Shown: positions 17,822-28,345, numbered from the stretch's first letter. The stretch: 39,415 bases of DNA from an uncultured Clostridia bacterium (GCA_945836135.1 CAMAKT010000003.1:1-39415); one strand, 5' to 3'. Notes: generated by a model from the sequence alone, not told the origin. Translations and numbers: made by a program.

Positions 17822-19726
17822 ATGAAGGATGGTTTTATTAGGGTACAGGCGGCAACGCCGGATATCCGTGTGGCAGATTGTGAATACAATACCGCTAATA
17901 TAATTAAGATTATGGATGAGGCATATGGTAATAAGGTGTCGGTGCTGGTATTTCCTGAGCTATGCATTACCGGATACACATGCGGAGACCTTTTTTTGCA
18001 GGATACTCTGATTGGAGCAGCGTGGGAGTCATTGGGACGTATCGCAGAGCATAGCAAAGGGATGGGGATGCTTACCTTTGTAGGACTTCCGATTATGCAT
18101 CGGGGAAAGCTCTACAATGTGGCGGCAGCAGTGTGTGATGGCAGACTATTAGGCCTTGTACCAAAGAAAAATATACCAAACTATTCCGAATTCTATGAAA
18201 TGAGGCATTTTACACCGGGCATGGATGTGTGCGAAAAGACGGCGGATGGAATTTGGCTTGGCTGTAATATACTGTTCAGATGCTCTAACATGAGGGAACT
18301 TGTGGTGGCGGCAGAAATTTGTGAGGATGTATGGGTTGCATGTCCGCCAAGCATCGGACATGCACTTTGTGGTGCTACCCTTATTGTAAACTGTTCTGCA
18401 AGCGATGAGACTACCGGTAAGGATATATACAGAAGAGCTCTTATATCGGGACAATCAGCGAAGCTTGTATGTGGATATATATATGCTAATGCAGGTGAAG
18501 GGGAGTCAACCCAGGACCTTGTATTCGGAGGTCAGAATATTATATGTGAGAACGGCAATGTGCTGGCAGAGACTAAGCGTTTTGCCAATTCAAGTGCTGT
18601 TGCGGAGATGGATTTACAGCGTCTTGTCAATGAGCGCAGGAGAATGAATACATTTACACAACAGAGCATCCAGGGCTATGAGGTGGTTGATTTTACCATA
18701 GAGGGGCATGAACTTAAGCTTGAGAGATATTATGAGAGGACACCTTTTGTTCCGTCATCCAAGACGGACAGGGATGCAAGGTGCGAGGAAATATTATCCA
18801 TACAGGCAATGGGACTGAAAAAGAGACTGGCACATACACAGTGCCGCAGTGCGGTTATCGGAATATCAGGAGGACTTGATTCCACACTGGCTCTTCTGGT
18901 TACGGCAAGGGCCTTTGACAGTCTCGCAATTCCGAGGGAAAATATTACTGCTGTGACGATGCCATGTTTCGGAACAACGGACAGAACCTACAATAATGCA
19001 GTGGAGCTCACCAAAAGGCTGGGAGCTACGCTTTATGAGGTGGATATAAAGGAAGCGGTGCTTGTACATTTCCGTGATATTGGTCAGAATCCGGATAAGC
19101 ATGATGTTACCTATGAGAATGGTCAGGCAAGGGAGCGCACACAGATTCTCATGGATATAGCAAATAAGAATGGTGGAATGGTTATCGGAACAGGAGATAT
19201 GTCGGAGCTTGCGTTAGGGTGGGCAACTTATAACGGCGACCATATGTCCATGTACGGAGTGAACTGCTCGGTGCCAAAGACACTGGTGCGCCATCTTGTG
19301 AAATACTATGCAGATACCTGCGGCGATGACAGACTGTCGGAGACTTTGGAGGACATTCTTGACACACCTGTAAGTCCGGAGCTTCTGCCTCCGTCAGAGG
19401 GGCAGATTTCCCAGAAGACGGAGGACTTGGTAGGACCTTATGAACTCCACGATTTTTTCCTGTATTATATTCTGAGATTCGGATATATGCCGCATAAGGT
19501 ATACAGACTTGCATGTCATGCATTTGCCGGTGAATATGATGACAAGGTTATTCTGCACTGGCTGGATACCTTTTACAGGCGTTTTTTTGCACAGCAGTTC
19601 AAGCGCTCATGTCTGCCGGATGGTCCTAAGGTGGGCTCCGTGGCGGTATCGCCAAGAGGCGATTTGCGTATGCCTAGTGATGCCTGCCGTGGGTTGTGGC
19701 TTAAGGACTTGGAGCAAATACAATAA
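17822..19726 (+). CDS. nadE: Glutamine-dependent NAD+ synthetase
   Basis: Converts nicotinic acid adenine dinucleotide to NAD+ using ATP and ammonia released from glutamine. The 634-residue product has an N-terminal nitrilase-type glutaminase domain with Glu46 (FPELCITGY), Lys115 (PKKNIPNY) and Cys167 (AAEICEDVW). A C-terminal synthetase domain has the PP-loop SGGLDST and GTGDMSELALGWATYNGDHMS. This is the long, two-domain type. The start at 17822 has GAGG at 17812-17815 and yields MKDGFIRVQAATP, the normal family beginning; the in-frame ATG at 17792 lies too close to the predicted transcription start. It is a single gene with its own promoter, convergent with the next gene. No clear terminator was seen in the 44 bases between them. 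Confidence 0.96.
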   Translation: MKDGFIRVQAATPDIRVADCEYNTANIIKIMDEAYGNKVSVLVFPELCITGYTCGDLFLQDTLIGAAWESLGRIAEHSKGMGMLTFVGLPIMHRGKLYNVAAAVCDGRLLGLVPKKNIPNYSEFYEMRHFTPGMDVCEKTADGIWLGCNILFRCSNMRELVVAAEICEDVWVACPPSIGHALCGATLIVNCSASDETTGKDIYRRALISGQSAKLVCGYIYANAGEGESTQDLVFGGQNIICENGNVLAETKRFANSSAVAEMDLQRLVNERRRMNTFTQQSIQGYEVVDFTIEGHELKLERYYERTPFVPSSKTDRDARCEEILSIQAMGLKKRLAHTQCRSAVIGISGGLDSTLALLVTARAFDSLAIPRENITAVTMPCFGTTDRTYNNAVELTKRLGATLYEVDIKEAVLVHFRDIGQNPDKHDVTYENGQARERTQILMDIANKNGGMVIGTGDMSELALGWATYNGDHMSMYGVNCSVPKTLVRHLVKYYADTCGDDRLSETLEDILDTPVSPELLPPSEGQISQKTEDLVGPYELHDFFLYYILRFGYMPHKVYRLACHAFAGEYDDKVILHWLDTFYRRFFAQQFKRSCLPDGPKVGSVAVSPRGDLRMPSDACRGLWLKDLEQIQ

Positions 19727-19770
19727 GTAATTAATTTACACAACTGTTTAGTGCAAAATAGTATATGGAA

Positions 19771-20205
19771 CTAGCGGCGTGCTTTATCAAGGGCAGCTTC
19801 AACTGCATTTATAAGGACAAGGGAGGTATATTTTGTGTCGGATGAATATGTAATTCCGTCAGTTGTGCCGCTTTCCTTGACCTGTGACTCGATTTCCTTT
19901 AGTGAGGATGAGAGAAGAGGATACATTGTTTCCACTGCCTCAGCGGTATTGACGAGGCGTATTGATTTGACGGTATTGGAGTCAACGGTAACCTCTAAGT
20001 CCATGGTATTACCGGACAGAATAATGGATGCGGTGTAAACGCCGGGGTTGAAGGTACTTTCGGCAAGCTCATCATCCTTTGGGGATGCCTTTGATGAAAT
20101 ATGTATGATAAAGAGCACCAGCAGGATGACCGCCAGCAGGGCAAGCACACCGGTAATAACCAGTTCCTTTAGTTTAACGACAACGATTTTGGTAGCAGAA
20201 CTCAT
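19771..20205 (-). CDS. Small membrane protein resembling FMN-binding domains
   Basis: The 144-residue product has one N-terminal membrane segment (~14-36) after a short Lys-containing start, then an extracellular domain. The exterior reads GVYTASIILSGNTMDLEVTV, then SIRLVNTAEAVE, and ends with SLVLINAVEAALDKA. This pattern (Gly-x-Tyr strand, beta hairpin, closing Ala-rich helix) looks like the FMN_bind fold of RnfG/NqrC-type proteins. The Ser/Thr motif that carries the covalent flavin in those proteins is not obvious. AAGGAG lies 6 bases before the ATG at 20205. It is transcribed away from addB, with which it shares a 79-base intergenic region. Function unassigned. Confidence 0.8.
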   Translation of the reverse strand: MSSATKIVVVKLKELVITGVLALLAVILLVLFIIHISSKASPKDDELAESTFNPGVYTASIILSGNTMDLEVTVDSNTVKSIRLVNTAEAVETMYPLLSSSLKEIESQVKESGTTDGITYSSDTKYTSLVLINAVEAALDKARR

Positions 20206-20284
20206 GAGAGGCTCCTTGCATAATTTCTTTGTATATGTTTATTATGGAAAAATTCTTTTATGACATGGATTTGGAGGATTAAGG

Positions 20285-23200
20285 TTGGAGGTAATATTCA
20301 TAACGGGAAGCAGCGGATGCGGCAAATCCCGCAAATTGTACGATAAACTGTCTGAGGAGTCGGTTCAGAATCCCGGCAAGAGGTTTTTTTTGGTGGTACC
20401 TGAGCAGTTTACGATGCAGGCACAGAAGAATATTGTTGAGCTAAGTCCGGGACACGGAAGCTTCAATATAGACATTGTAAGCTTTAACCGTCTCGCATAC
20501 CGTGTCTTTGAGGAACTGGGAGTGAGTCTTCTTACTACAATAAATGATACCGGCAAGAATATGATTCTTCGCAAGGTAATAGATGAAAATAAGAACTGGC
20601 TTGAGGTAATACATCCTAAGGACACGCAGGGCTTTGTTAGTGAGATTAAGTCGGTCATTTCCGAGCTTCTGCAGTATTCGGTTACACCACAGATGCTTTC
20701 AGAGGCATGCGGACGCATAGGTGGTGACGGAATCAACCACAATGAGCGCCTTAAGAGAAAGCTCAAGGATATTATGGTAATATACAATGCTTTTCGGGAG
20801 TACATCTCACAGAAGTATATTACTACGGAGGAGATTACCGAGATTCTTTGTGGCTGCGTGGACAGGTCACAGCTTGTCTGTGACGCTGTATTTGCCTTTG
20901 ACGGTTTTACCGGATTTACGCCGGTTCAGTATAGACTTATTGAGCTCTTATTCGACAAGGTCGCCGGAATGTATTTTACAATCACCTTGCCTGAAAATGC
21001 AGACAGGCAGCTTTTTGATATGAGCTATGAGATGATGAGACGCCTTGGCGAGTGCGCCGACAGAAATCATGTGGGGACAAAGAGGGAGCATATAGGTGGT
21101 GATGTCCCTTGTAGATTCCTTTCATCACCGGAGCTTGCACATCTGGAGAAAAATCTGTTCAGAGAGACAGATACATATACACATCCTTCGGACAGAATCA
21201 GTGTATATTCTGCCCTTGGCAAAAAGGCAGAGGTGCAGTATGTGGCAGCAGGAATATGCAGGCTTGTGGCTATGGGGTACAGATACAAGCAGATAGGTGT
21301 TATTGCAAGCAGCATGGATGAGTACAGGGAGCTTATTGCCAATATATTTGCTGAAAACGATATTCCGGTATTTATGGATAATAAGCGTTCCATACTTGCC
21401 AACCCTGCTGTGGAATATATAAGGGCTGCACTTCAGATTATTGAGAAGGATTATTCCTATGAGTCGGTTTTCAGACTTCTTAAGGGATATATGAGTCCAA
21501 TAGGACTTGAGCAGGTGGATGTGTTTGAGAACTATGTACTTGCTCTTGGAATACGCGGACACAACAGATACAATGAGCCGTTCCGCCGAAAATTTCCATC
21601 AAGACGTGAAGTCGATATGGAGATGATTAATGAGACGAGGAAAGCTCTATGTGAACTGTTAGAGCCGCTGTGGGAGGTTTTTCACAATAAGGAAAGCAGG
21701 GTGAGTGACTATATTGCCGTGCTGAATGACTTTCTTGATAACAGCCATGTGTACGAGCGTCTTGATGAGCTTAAGGACAGAATGGAGCAGCTTGGCAATG
21801 CTTCCCTTGTTAAGGAATACGGTCAGAGCTATGCTGATATCATCGAGCTTTTAGAACAGACCGAAAGTCTGCTCGGCGATGAGCACATGGATACCCGACA
21901 TTTTTCAGATGTACTTGATGCCGGATTTAGTGAAATCAAGGTTGGAATAATACCGCCCACAGTTGATATGGTTATGGTGGGAGACGTTGAGAGAACAAGG
22001 CTTGACCATGTGGCTGCATTGTTTTTCGTGGGTGTTAACGAGGGGCTTGTGCCTCAGGTAAATAATAACCATGGTCTGTTTTCTGAGGCGGAACGTGAAC
22101 TGCTTGAAAGTGTTGACCTGGAAATGTCACCTACCTGCAGGCAGAAGGCATATATGCAGAATTTTTACCTGTATTTACTGCTTACTAAACCTTCCGACAA
22201 GCTTATTTTTACAGTGAACAGGGAGGGTAAGCCTTCTAAGCTCATTGCTGAGATTAAGAGAATGTTCCCTGGGGCTGTATACGAGTCGGACGAGACGGTT
22301 AATCCTATTAATCTAATTTATAATAATACACAGGGCTTAAGATATATCTATACACGTCTGGGAGAGGGAGAGAGCCTGTCCGGTGAAGAAAATGTACTTC
22401 TGGCACTGTTGATGAAGGATGAGAAGAACCTAAAAAGCATGAAGGAGCTGGCATGTACGGCGCTTAGAAGTGTGACTGATGAGAATATTACAAGAGCCGC
22501 AGCTAAGCTGCTGTATGGTGAAAGACTTACCGGAAGTGTATCAAGGATGGAAACCTATGCTTCCTGTGCTTTTGCTCATTTTATGAAATACGGATTGGAA
22601 CTGGAGGAGCGCAGATTGTATGAAATCGGAGCTGCCGACCTTGGAACTCTGTTCCATGAAGCACTTAAGGAATATTCCATGCGGCTTGCCTCGGAAAAAC
22701 TCAATTTTGCCACGGTGGACGAGGGAAAGCGCAGCCGTTATATTAAGGAAGCTGTTGAATATTCCATGACGGATTACTATAATTCAGTCTTTTACGACAG
22801 CAGCCGCAACGAATATATGCGGGAAAAGATTTTGAAGATGCTGGAGCGTACGGCATGGGCACTGGGAGAGCAGATTAAAGCCGGAAGTTTTGTACCTGTA
22901 GAGTTTGAGAAGAGCTTTGTCTTTGAAAAGGACGGTATTCAGATAAGGGGCAAAATTGACCGGATAGATTATGCTGATTTCGAGGACAAAAGCTATGTAA
23001 AGATAATTGACTATAAGTCGGGAAAGAAAACCTTGGACCTTGGCAGGCTGTATGATGGTCTGCAGCTACAGCTTATGGTGTATCTTGAGAGTCTGTCACA
23101 TGACAGCATTCCCGCAGCGGCTTTGTATTTCAATATAGACAATCCTGTTGTGGATTATGAAACAGACATGAACGTGGATGATGCACTGCTTCAGACATTT

Positions 23201-23593
23201 AAACCCCAGGGAATTGTAAACGGAGAGCTTACGCCGATACAGCTGTTAGACAGTGTGACAAAATCGGGAAAATCAAGCTATATTCCGATTGCATACAATA
23301 AGGATGGAAGCCTTTCCAAAACATCACAGGCCACAACCGAGAGCAGACTGCGCCTGCTTGGAGACTATGCGGTGAACAGAATGTCGGAGTTCGGAAAGGA
23401 GATTTCGGAGGGAAATGTAGCACCTTCTCCATATCCTGACAGTTGTGATTACTGTCCTTATGGCATGATATGCGGTTTTGGTGTGAAGGATAAGGGTTGC
23501 AGTTACAGAAAGCCGTCAAAGCTTAAAAATGACGATGAAAGTTTCAAATTATTTGCAGAGAGGTTGAAAAAAGATGGCCAGAAGCTGGACTGA
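20285..23593 (+). CDS. addB: ATP-dependent helicase/nuclease subunit B (AddB)
   Basis: Partner of AddA in the Gram-positive counterpart of RecBCD, which processes double-strand breaks for recombination. The 1102-residue product begins with MEVIFITGSSGCGKS, a Walker A-like motif. It carries the C-terminal RecB-type nuclease motif KIIDYKSGKK and the four cysteines of the AddB iron-sulfur cluster: Cys761 (YASCAFAH) and Cys1054-x2-Cys1057-x5-Cys1063. This is the same spacing as in Bacillus AddB. The start is TTG at 20285 with GGAGG at 20273-20277; no in-frame ATG is suitably placed. It overlaps addA by 20 bases. Confidence 0.96.
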   Translation: MEVIFITGSSGCGKSRKLYDKLSEESVQNPGKRFFLVVPEQFTMQAQKNIVELSPGHGSFNIDIVSFNRLAYRVFEELGVSLLTTINDTGKNMILRKVIDENKNWLEVIHPKDTQGFVSEIKSVISELLQYSVTPQMLSEACGRIGGDGINHNERLKRKLKDIMVIYNAFREYISQKYITTEEITEILCGCVDRSQLVCDAVFAFDGFTGFTPVQYRLIELLFDKVAGMYFTITLPENADRQLFDMSYEMMRRLGECADRNHVGTKREHIGGDVPCRFLSSPELAHLEKNLFRETDTYTHPSDRISVYSALGKKAEVQYVAAGICRLVAMGYRYKQIGVIASSMDEYRELIANIFAENDIPVFMDNKRSILANPAVEYIRAALQIIEKDYSYESVFRLLKGYMSPIGLEQVDVFENYVLALGIRGHNRYNEPFRRKFPSRREVDMEMINETRKALCELLEPLWEVFHNKESRVSDYIAVLNDFLDNSHVYERLDELKDRMEQLGNASLVKEYGQSYADIIELLEQTESLLGDEHMDTRHFSDVLDAGFSEIKVGIIPPTVDMVMVGDVERTRLDHVAALFFVGVNEGLVPQVNNNHGLFSEAERELLESVDLEMSPTCRQKAYMQNFYLYLLLTKPSDKLIFTVNREGKPSKLIAEIKRMFPGAVYESDETVNPINLIYNNTQGLRYIYTRLGEGESLSGEENVLLALLMKDEKNLKSMKELACTALRSVTDENITRAAAKLLYGERLTGSVSRMETYASCAFAHFMKYGLELEERRLYEIGAADLGTLFHEALKEYSMRLASEKLNFATVDEGKRSRYIKEAVEYSMTDYYNSVFYDSSRNEYMREKILKMLERTAWALGEQIKAGSFVPVEFEKSFVFEKDGIQIRGKIDRIDYADFEDKSYVKIIDYKSGKKTLDLGRLYDGLQLQLMVYLESLSHDSIPAAALYFNIDNPVVDYETDMNVDDALLQTFKPQGIVNGELTPIQLLDSVTKSGKSSYIPIAYNKDGSLSKTSQATTESRLRLLGDYAVNRMSEFGKEISEGNVAPSPYPDSCDYCPYGMICGFGVKDKGCSYRKPSKLKNDDESFKLFAERLKKDGQKLD

Positions 23594-26500
23594 TGAACAG
23601 ATAAGGGTTATACAGCAGAGAAATTCCAATCTGCTTGTTGCGGCAGCAGCCGGTTCAGGCAAGACTGCCGTTATGGTGGAGCGCATTTTAAGGCGTGTTC
23701 TTGATGATGAAGAACCCTTGGACATAGACAGGATTGTGGTGGTTACATTTACCAAGGCAGCAGCCGTACAGATGCGGGAACGCATTGGAGCCGCAATTTC
23801 TGAAGAGTTAAGAACGCAACAGAATGAGAAGAGGGTAAAAAGGCTTAGAAGCCAGCTTGCCCTGCTTGATAATGCCATTATCTGCACCATAGACAGCTTT
23901 TGTAATTATATACTGCGCAATTATTTTAATACAATTGACCTTGATCCGGCTTTCCGTATAGGAGATGAAGGTGAGCTTACTCTTCTTATGTCGGATGTTG
24001 CGGATGAGGTTATCGAGGAGGCATATTCCGGGAAAGATGAAAGCTTTATTGAGCTTGTGGATGGTCAGCTCCCGGCTAAGAGTGACGCAATGCTCTCCGA
24101 ATGGATTCAGTCTCTGTACAATTTTTCCCAGAGCCATCCCTATCCTGAGCGCTGGCTTAAGGAATGTGAGGATTGGTATAGCATGGCATCAGCGGAGGAA
24201 TTTGAGGCTGCCCCGGTAACTCGATTCGTTATAGAACATATAAAGCATATTCTCGGTGCGTCACTTAAGGAGCACAGAAGAGTTATAGAACTCCTTGGAC
24301 AGCTCGGAGGCATAGAAAAATATATTCCTGCGTTTACGAAGGATTGTGAACTGTTAGAAAGGGCTTGTGCGGCACAGGACTATGAGGACTTGCGAGAATG
24401 CCTTAATATTAATTTCGAACGTCTCGCAAACGCTCCGAAGGAGTGCGACGAGGAACTGAAAAAATATGCACAGGATACCAGAAAAAAACTTAAAACAAGA
24501 ATTGACAAGCTGAATACGGAGCTTCTGGCATGGAGCATACAGGATAATCTGGATATGATTGCCGGAATGAAAAACAGCGCTGTTGCATTTATCAGACTGG
24601 TGCTTGATTTCACCAGGCGGTTCGATGAGAGAAAGCAGGAGAATAATATCTTAAGCTTTTCAGACGTGGAGCATCTTGCCCTTAAGGTTCTGTTGGACGA
24701 CAACGGATATACATACGCGGCGAGAGAGCTTCAGTCCCTCTACGAGGAGATATATATTGATGAGTACCAGGACAGCAATATGGTTCAGGAACTTATTCTT
24801 TCGGCGGTGTCACGGGGCAGCAATATGTTCATGGTAGGTGATATCAAGCAGAGCATATACAGCTTCAGACAGGCTGACCCTGGTATTTTCCTTGATAAAT
24901 ATAACAGATACGGGCTGAATGCGGCTTCCGGCAATGCACTTATCTGTCTGCACAAAAATTTTCGAAGCAGAGCAAATGTGCTGTATGGCGTCAATGATAT
25001 ATTCAGCCGTATTATGCATGAGAATCTTGGCGGTGTGGAGTATGATGAGGATGCATTTCTTGTGCCGGGGAAAAAATTCCCGGAGAGCAGTACATCGGAT
25101 GATGAACAGCCGATATACGGACAGCTTAAGACGGAGCTTCTCATATGCGATATGGAAGATTTTATGGAGAATGCTACGGAGGATGAGGCTGAGCTTGGAA
25201 AACGCCGCATTGAAGCTGCAGCAGTGGTAAAACGTATACATGAGCTTATAGATGACAAGTCTTATATGGTATGGGACGAAGCAGCCTGCAATGGTGAGGG
25301 TGGTTATAGGGCAGCCAAGTACAGGGATATTGTTATACTGCTTAGAAGCGCCAATGTATCCGGTCCTGAATATGCCGAAATATTGAATAATGCAGGAATT
25401 CCTGCAATATGCAGTACCGCTTACGGTTATTTCTCAGCCTATGAGGTTGCTCAGGTACTGAATTTCTTAAGGGTTATTGATAATCCGATGCAGGATATTC
25501 CTCTTGCCGGGGCGATGCGTTCTTACTTCTGTTACCTGACGGCGCAGGAATTAGCGGAAATTAAGGGAGCATATCCTAAGCTTGACTTATATTCAGGTGT
25601 CCTTAAGTATATTTCTGAAAGGGATGCAGAGGCGCATGACCCTAATCTTGCAGACAAGCTTGCAAAATTTATTGAGCTTGTCAATAGTTATCGTGATATA
25701 GCCGCATATACTCCCATACATGAACTTATACGCGATATTATATACAATACGGGATATATTGTGTACGCTGCATCTTTAGAGAACGGCAGACGCAGGGTGG
25801 CGAATCTTGATATGCTTGTAAATAAGGCGGCAGAGTATGAAAAGACAAGCTTTCATGGTCTCTTCAATTTTTTGAGATATATAGAAAAGATACAGAAATA
25901 TGAGATTGATATGGGAGAAGCGGATGTTATGTCAGAGAATGACGATGTTGTCCGCATCATGAGTATACATAAGAGCAAGGGACTGGAGTTTCCAATTGTC
26001 TTTGTGGCTGATATGGAGAAAAAGTACAATTTTCGCGATGCCGCAGAGAGGGTAAGCTTTCATGCAAAGTATGGTGTAGCAATGGACTATGTGGATACGG
26101 GACTAAGAGTGCGCAAAAAGACCTTCCACAAGAGGGCTGTTGCGGAAAGTCTGCGTGTCAACGCCATAGGTGAAGAACTCAGGGTGTTATACGTTGCACT
26201 TACAAGAGCGGTGGAAAAGCTTATTCTGGTAGGAGCGGTTAAGGATGCAGCCAAGGCAGAAAGTGAATGGAGAGCCAGAGCAAAGGCTCCGGGTGACGAT
26301 TACGGATATGTATATGAAGCTGTGAACTATCTGGATTTAGCCGCGCCTGCATTTTTTACGAAAGGAACCGGGGAATATGAGTACAGACTCTTAAGCTACA
26401 AGAACATTATTTCTGACAATACACAGGAGGATGCAGGGACCAAAAAGAGCTTCGCCGATATATATCGGGAAGCATGTGAGAAAGCAACCGTGGCGGATGA

Positions 26501-27212
26501 AAAAGAGCTGGAAAAGTTGGATGCGCGCATTAACAATGTGTATACCTATGAAGCAGCGGTCCACCTTCCGGGTAAGTTTTCGGTATCTGAGCTTAAGCAT
26601 CGTAAAATCGAAGAAAGTGAAGAAGAGGCAGTACACCTTATACAGAGTGAGAAGCATAAGCCGCAGTTCAGTACGGATGAACGCAATATAGGAGCTGAGA
26701 GGGGAAATGCATATCATAAAATATTTGAACTCTTAGATTACAGTATTGAAACTGATTATGCTTCAATAAAAAAATTCATCCATGGGCTTACACTTGAGGG
26801 TAAACTGTCGGATGAATACGAAGAATTGGTTAATCCACAAAAGTATGTGGCATTTCTTAACAGTCCCTTGGGTGAAAGGATGAAGCTTGCAGCACTTTCG
26901 GGAAAGATGTACCGTGAACAGCAGTTTATCACCGGATTTCCGGCACATATGGTGCGTGAGGAATATGAAGGCTGTGAGGATACTATACTCATACAGGGAA
27001 TTATCGACTGCTATTTTGAAGAAGTGGATGGTGTCGTAATAGTCGATTACAAGACAGACCATGTGGATGAAGAGAATGCAGAGGAGATTCTTACCAAACG
27101 CTACCGGGAACAGCTTGACCTCTACGCCGGAGCGGTATCGCAGATAACGGGCAAAAATGTTAAGGAGTGCATAATCTATTCCGTTTCTGTGAATCGTGAA
27201 ATAAAGTTGTAA
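23574..27212 (+). CDS. addA: ATP-dependent helicase/nuclease subunit A (AddA)
   Basis: UvrD/RecB-type helicase with a C-terminal nuclease. The 1212-residue product has Walker A AAAGSGKTAVMVERI (Lys30), VVTFTKAAAVQMRERI, IYIDEYQDSN (Walker B), GDIKQSIYSFRQADP, IMSIHKSKGLEFPIVFV and LYVALTRAVEKL, the full superfamily 1 series. The nuclease motif VIVDYKTDH (Asp1158, Lys1160) lies near the C-terminus. Length and motif order are typical. AGAGAGG at 23557-23563 lies inside addB, and the ATG overlaps the addB end, so the two subunits are translationally coupled. Confidence 0.97.
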   Translation: MARSWTDEQIRVIQQRNSNLLVAAAAGSGKTAVMVERILRRVLDDEEPLDIDRIVVVTFTKAAAVQMRERIGAAISEELRTQQNEKRVKRLRSQLALLDNAIICTIDSFCNYILRNYFNTIDLDPAFRIGDEGELTLLMSDVADEVIEEAYSGKDESFIELVDGQLPAKSDAMLSEWIQSLYNFSQSHPYPERWLKECEDWYSMASAEEFEAAPVTRFVIEHIKHILGASLKEHRRVIELLGQLGGIEKYIPAFTKDCELLERACAAQDYEDLRECLNINFERLANAPKECDEELKKYAQDTRKKLKTRIDKLNTELLAWSIQDNLDMIAGMKNSAVAFIRLVLDFTRRFDERKQENNILSFSDVEHLALKVLLDDNGYTYAARELQSLYEEIYIDEYQDSNMVQELILSAVSRGSNMFMVGDIKQSIYSFRQADPGIFLDKYNRYGLNAASGNALICLHKNFRSRANVLYGVNDIFSRIMHENLGGVEYDEDAFLVPGKKFPESSTSDDEQPIYGQLKTELLICDMEDFMENATEDEAELGKRRIEAAAVVKRIHELIDDKSYMVWDEAACNGEGGYRAAKYRDIVILLRSANVSGPEYAEILNNAGIPAICSTAYGYFSAYEVAQVLNFLRVIDNPMQDIPLAGAMRSYFCYLTAQELAEIKGAYPKLDLYSGVLKYISERDAEAHDPNLADKLAKFIELVNSYRDIAAYTPIHELIRDIIYNTGYIVYAASLENGRRRVANLDMLVNKAAEYEKTSFHGLFNFLRYIEKIQKYEIDMGEADVMSENDDVVRIMSIHKSKGLEFPIVFVADMEKKYNFRDAAERVSFHAKYGVAMDYVDTGLRVRKKTFHKRAVAESLRVNAIGEELRVLYVALTRAVEKLILVGAVKDAAKAESEWRARAKAPGDDYGYVYEAVNYLDLAAPAFFTKGTGEYEYRLLSYKNIISDNTQEDAGTKKSFADIYREACEKATVADEKELEKLDARINNVYTYEAAVHLPGKFSVSELKHRKIEESEEEAVHLIQSEKHKPQFSTDERNIGAERGNAYHKIFELLDYSIETDYASIKKFIHGLTLEGKLSDEYEELVNPQKYVAFLNSPLGERMKLAALSGKMYREQQFITGFPAHMVREEYEGCEDTILIQGIIDCYFEEVDGVVIVDYKTDHVDEENAEEILTKRYREQLDLYAGAVSQITGKNVKECIIYSVSVNREIKL

Positions 27213-27303
27213 CTATTTTTTATGGATTTTTATATTCTTTTCTGCTATTATTCCATATCCGTGTGTTGAGCGTGCAGATATGTGAAAAAAGGAGAAAAGA
27301 AAG

Positions 27304-28230
27304 ATGTATTTTATTGGATCACTGATTAAAAGTGAACGCGAGAAACACCGGCTGTCACAGGAGGATTTGTGCTTTGGCATCTGTGCAGTAAGCACATTGT
27401 CGAGAATTGAGAACAACGAACAGACGCCGACTACCGAAAAGGCTGTTGCACTTTTAAGCCGTCTGGGGCTTGAGGGCAGCAGCTATCTTTCCTTTGTGTC
27501 GAAGGAGGAATATCGTTTTTTTACAATAAGACATGATGTTGAAGACATACTGGCACATAGGGAATATTTAAGAGCTTATGAGTATACAGTGAAACACGAA
27601 GATTATCTTAACAAAAATAACTTCCGAAAACAGTTCCTGTGGGCAGTGTATGCCATTAAGCAGTGCTTTGTGGACAAAAAATATGAAACAGCAATCAAGA
27701 TGACGGAAGAAGCGCTCAGGATTACCTGTCCGCTGTTTGATAAAGCCAAGAAAATCAGATACCTTTTAACTGATGTGGAAGTGAATGTCATTAATCTGAT
27801 GGCTGTTTCATATTGGTGGAATGGTGAGCGGATTACCGCAATTAATCTTCTGATTAACCTTACAGATGCGATTCGTGAATTACATGGCACATCAATGAAA
27901 TATGAATCGAGATATCCCATGATATTGTGTAACCTGTCAAAATGGCTGTGCAGTCAGATGAGGTATGAGGAAGCGGATGAATATATCGAGCTTGGCAGAA
28001 AAGTCTGTCTTAAGAGCGGTAAACTTCGTATGCTTCCTTATTTTTGTTGCTGCAAGGCCGCTGTCTGGCGTAGTGCAAATCAGAGTGACAAGGTGCTCGA
28101 AGAATACATCAGTGCCTACATTATGTTTAAAAACATGGAATTGTCAGAGGATGCGGCTAATCTTCGCACTTTTGTTATGAATGAATACAACTTAGATCTC
28201 GAAGGTGTTGTCCTTCTAAGGAAATGCTGA
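27304..28230 (+). CDS. XRE-type transcriptional regulator with helical (TPR-like) C-terminal domain
   Basis: The 308-residue product has an N-terminal helix-turn-helix of the XRE family (~4-58): IGSLIKSEREKHRLSQEDL, then TLSRIENNEQTPTTEKAVALL. The remaining ~250 residues are all-helical and rich in Tyr, Ala and Leu, with TPR-like spacing. The layout (HTH plus helical repeats, ~300 residues) is that of Rgg/RRNPP-like regulators, some of which bind peptide pheromones. GGAG at 27291-27294 precedes the ATG. The downstream neighbour is a subtilase whose leader holds inverted repeats, so that gene is a candidate target; this is inference. Confidence 0.88.
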   Translation: MYFIGSLIKSEREKHRLSQEDLCFGICAVSTLSRIENNEQTPTTEKAVALLSRLGLEGSSYLSFVSKEEYRFFTIRHDVEDILAHREYLRAYEYTVKHEDYLNKNNFRKQFLWAVYAIKQCFVDKKYETAIKMTEEALRITCPLFDKAKKIRYLLTDVEVNVINLMAVSYWWNGERITAINLLINLTDAIRELHGTSMKYESRYPMILCNLSKWLCSQMRYEEADEYIELGRKVCLKSGKLRMLPYFCCCKAAVWRSANQSDKVLEEYISAYIMFKNMELSEDAANLRTFVMNEYNLDLEGVVLLRKC

Positions 28231-28313
28231 TTATTTCAACAATCCCAGATGATTTCAAGAAAATCGTAAAAACTGATAGACTTATAAAGCATATGACCTC
28301 CTTTGTAAAATTG

Positions 28314-28345
28314 TGTCATAATATGTGGGCAGGAATATTATGACA
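28314..28345. promoter_or_regulatory. 11-base perfect inverted repeat, possible operator or RNA hairpin
   Basis: TGTCATAATAT (28314-28324) is repeated inverted as ATATTATGACA (28335-28345) around a 10-base centre. The 21-base centre-to-centre spacing (two helical turns) suits a dimeric HTH protein. It sits in the 246-base gap between the XRE regulator and the peptidase gene. No T-run follows, so it is not an ordinary terminator. Confidence 0.5.

Noticed and set aside
17203-18057. A 284-codon minus-strand frame covering the lipoprotein gene and the start of nadE.
   Set aside because: Its Val/Ile/Thr-rich stretch is the mirror of the Asn/Gly/Thr repeat DNA, it crosses a terminator and a promoter, and no ribosome site is present.
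28293-28343. A 16-codon frame (MTSFVKLCHNMWAGIL) between the XRE regulator and the subtilase, considered as a pheromone precursor.
   Set aside because: No ribosome site precedes it, it overlaps the perfect inverted repeat, and it lacks the charged-then-hydrophobic look of known short pheromone precursors.
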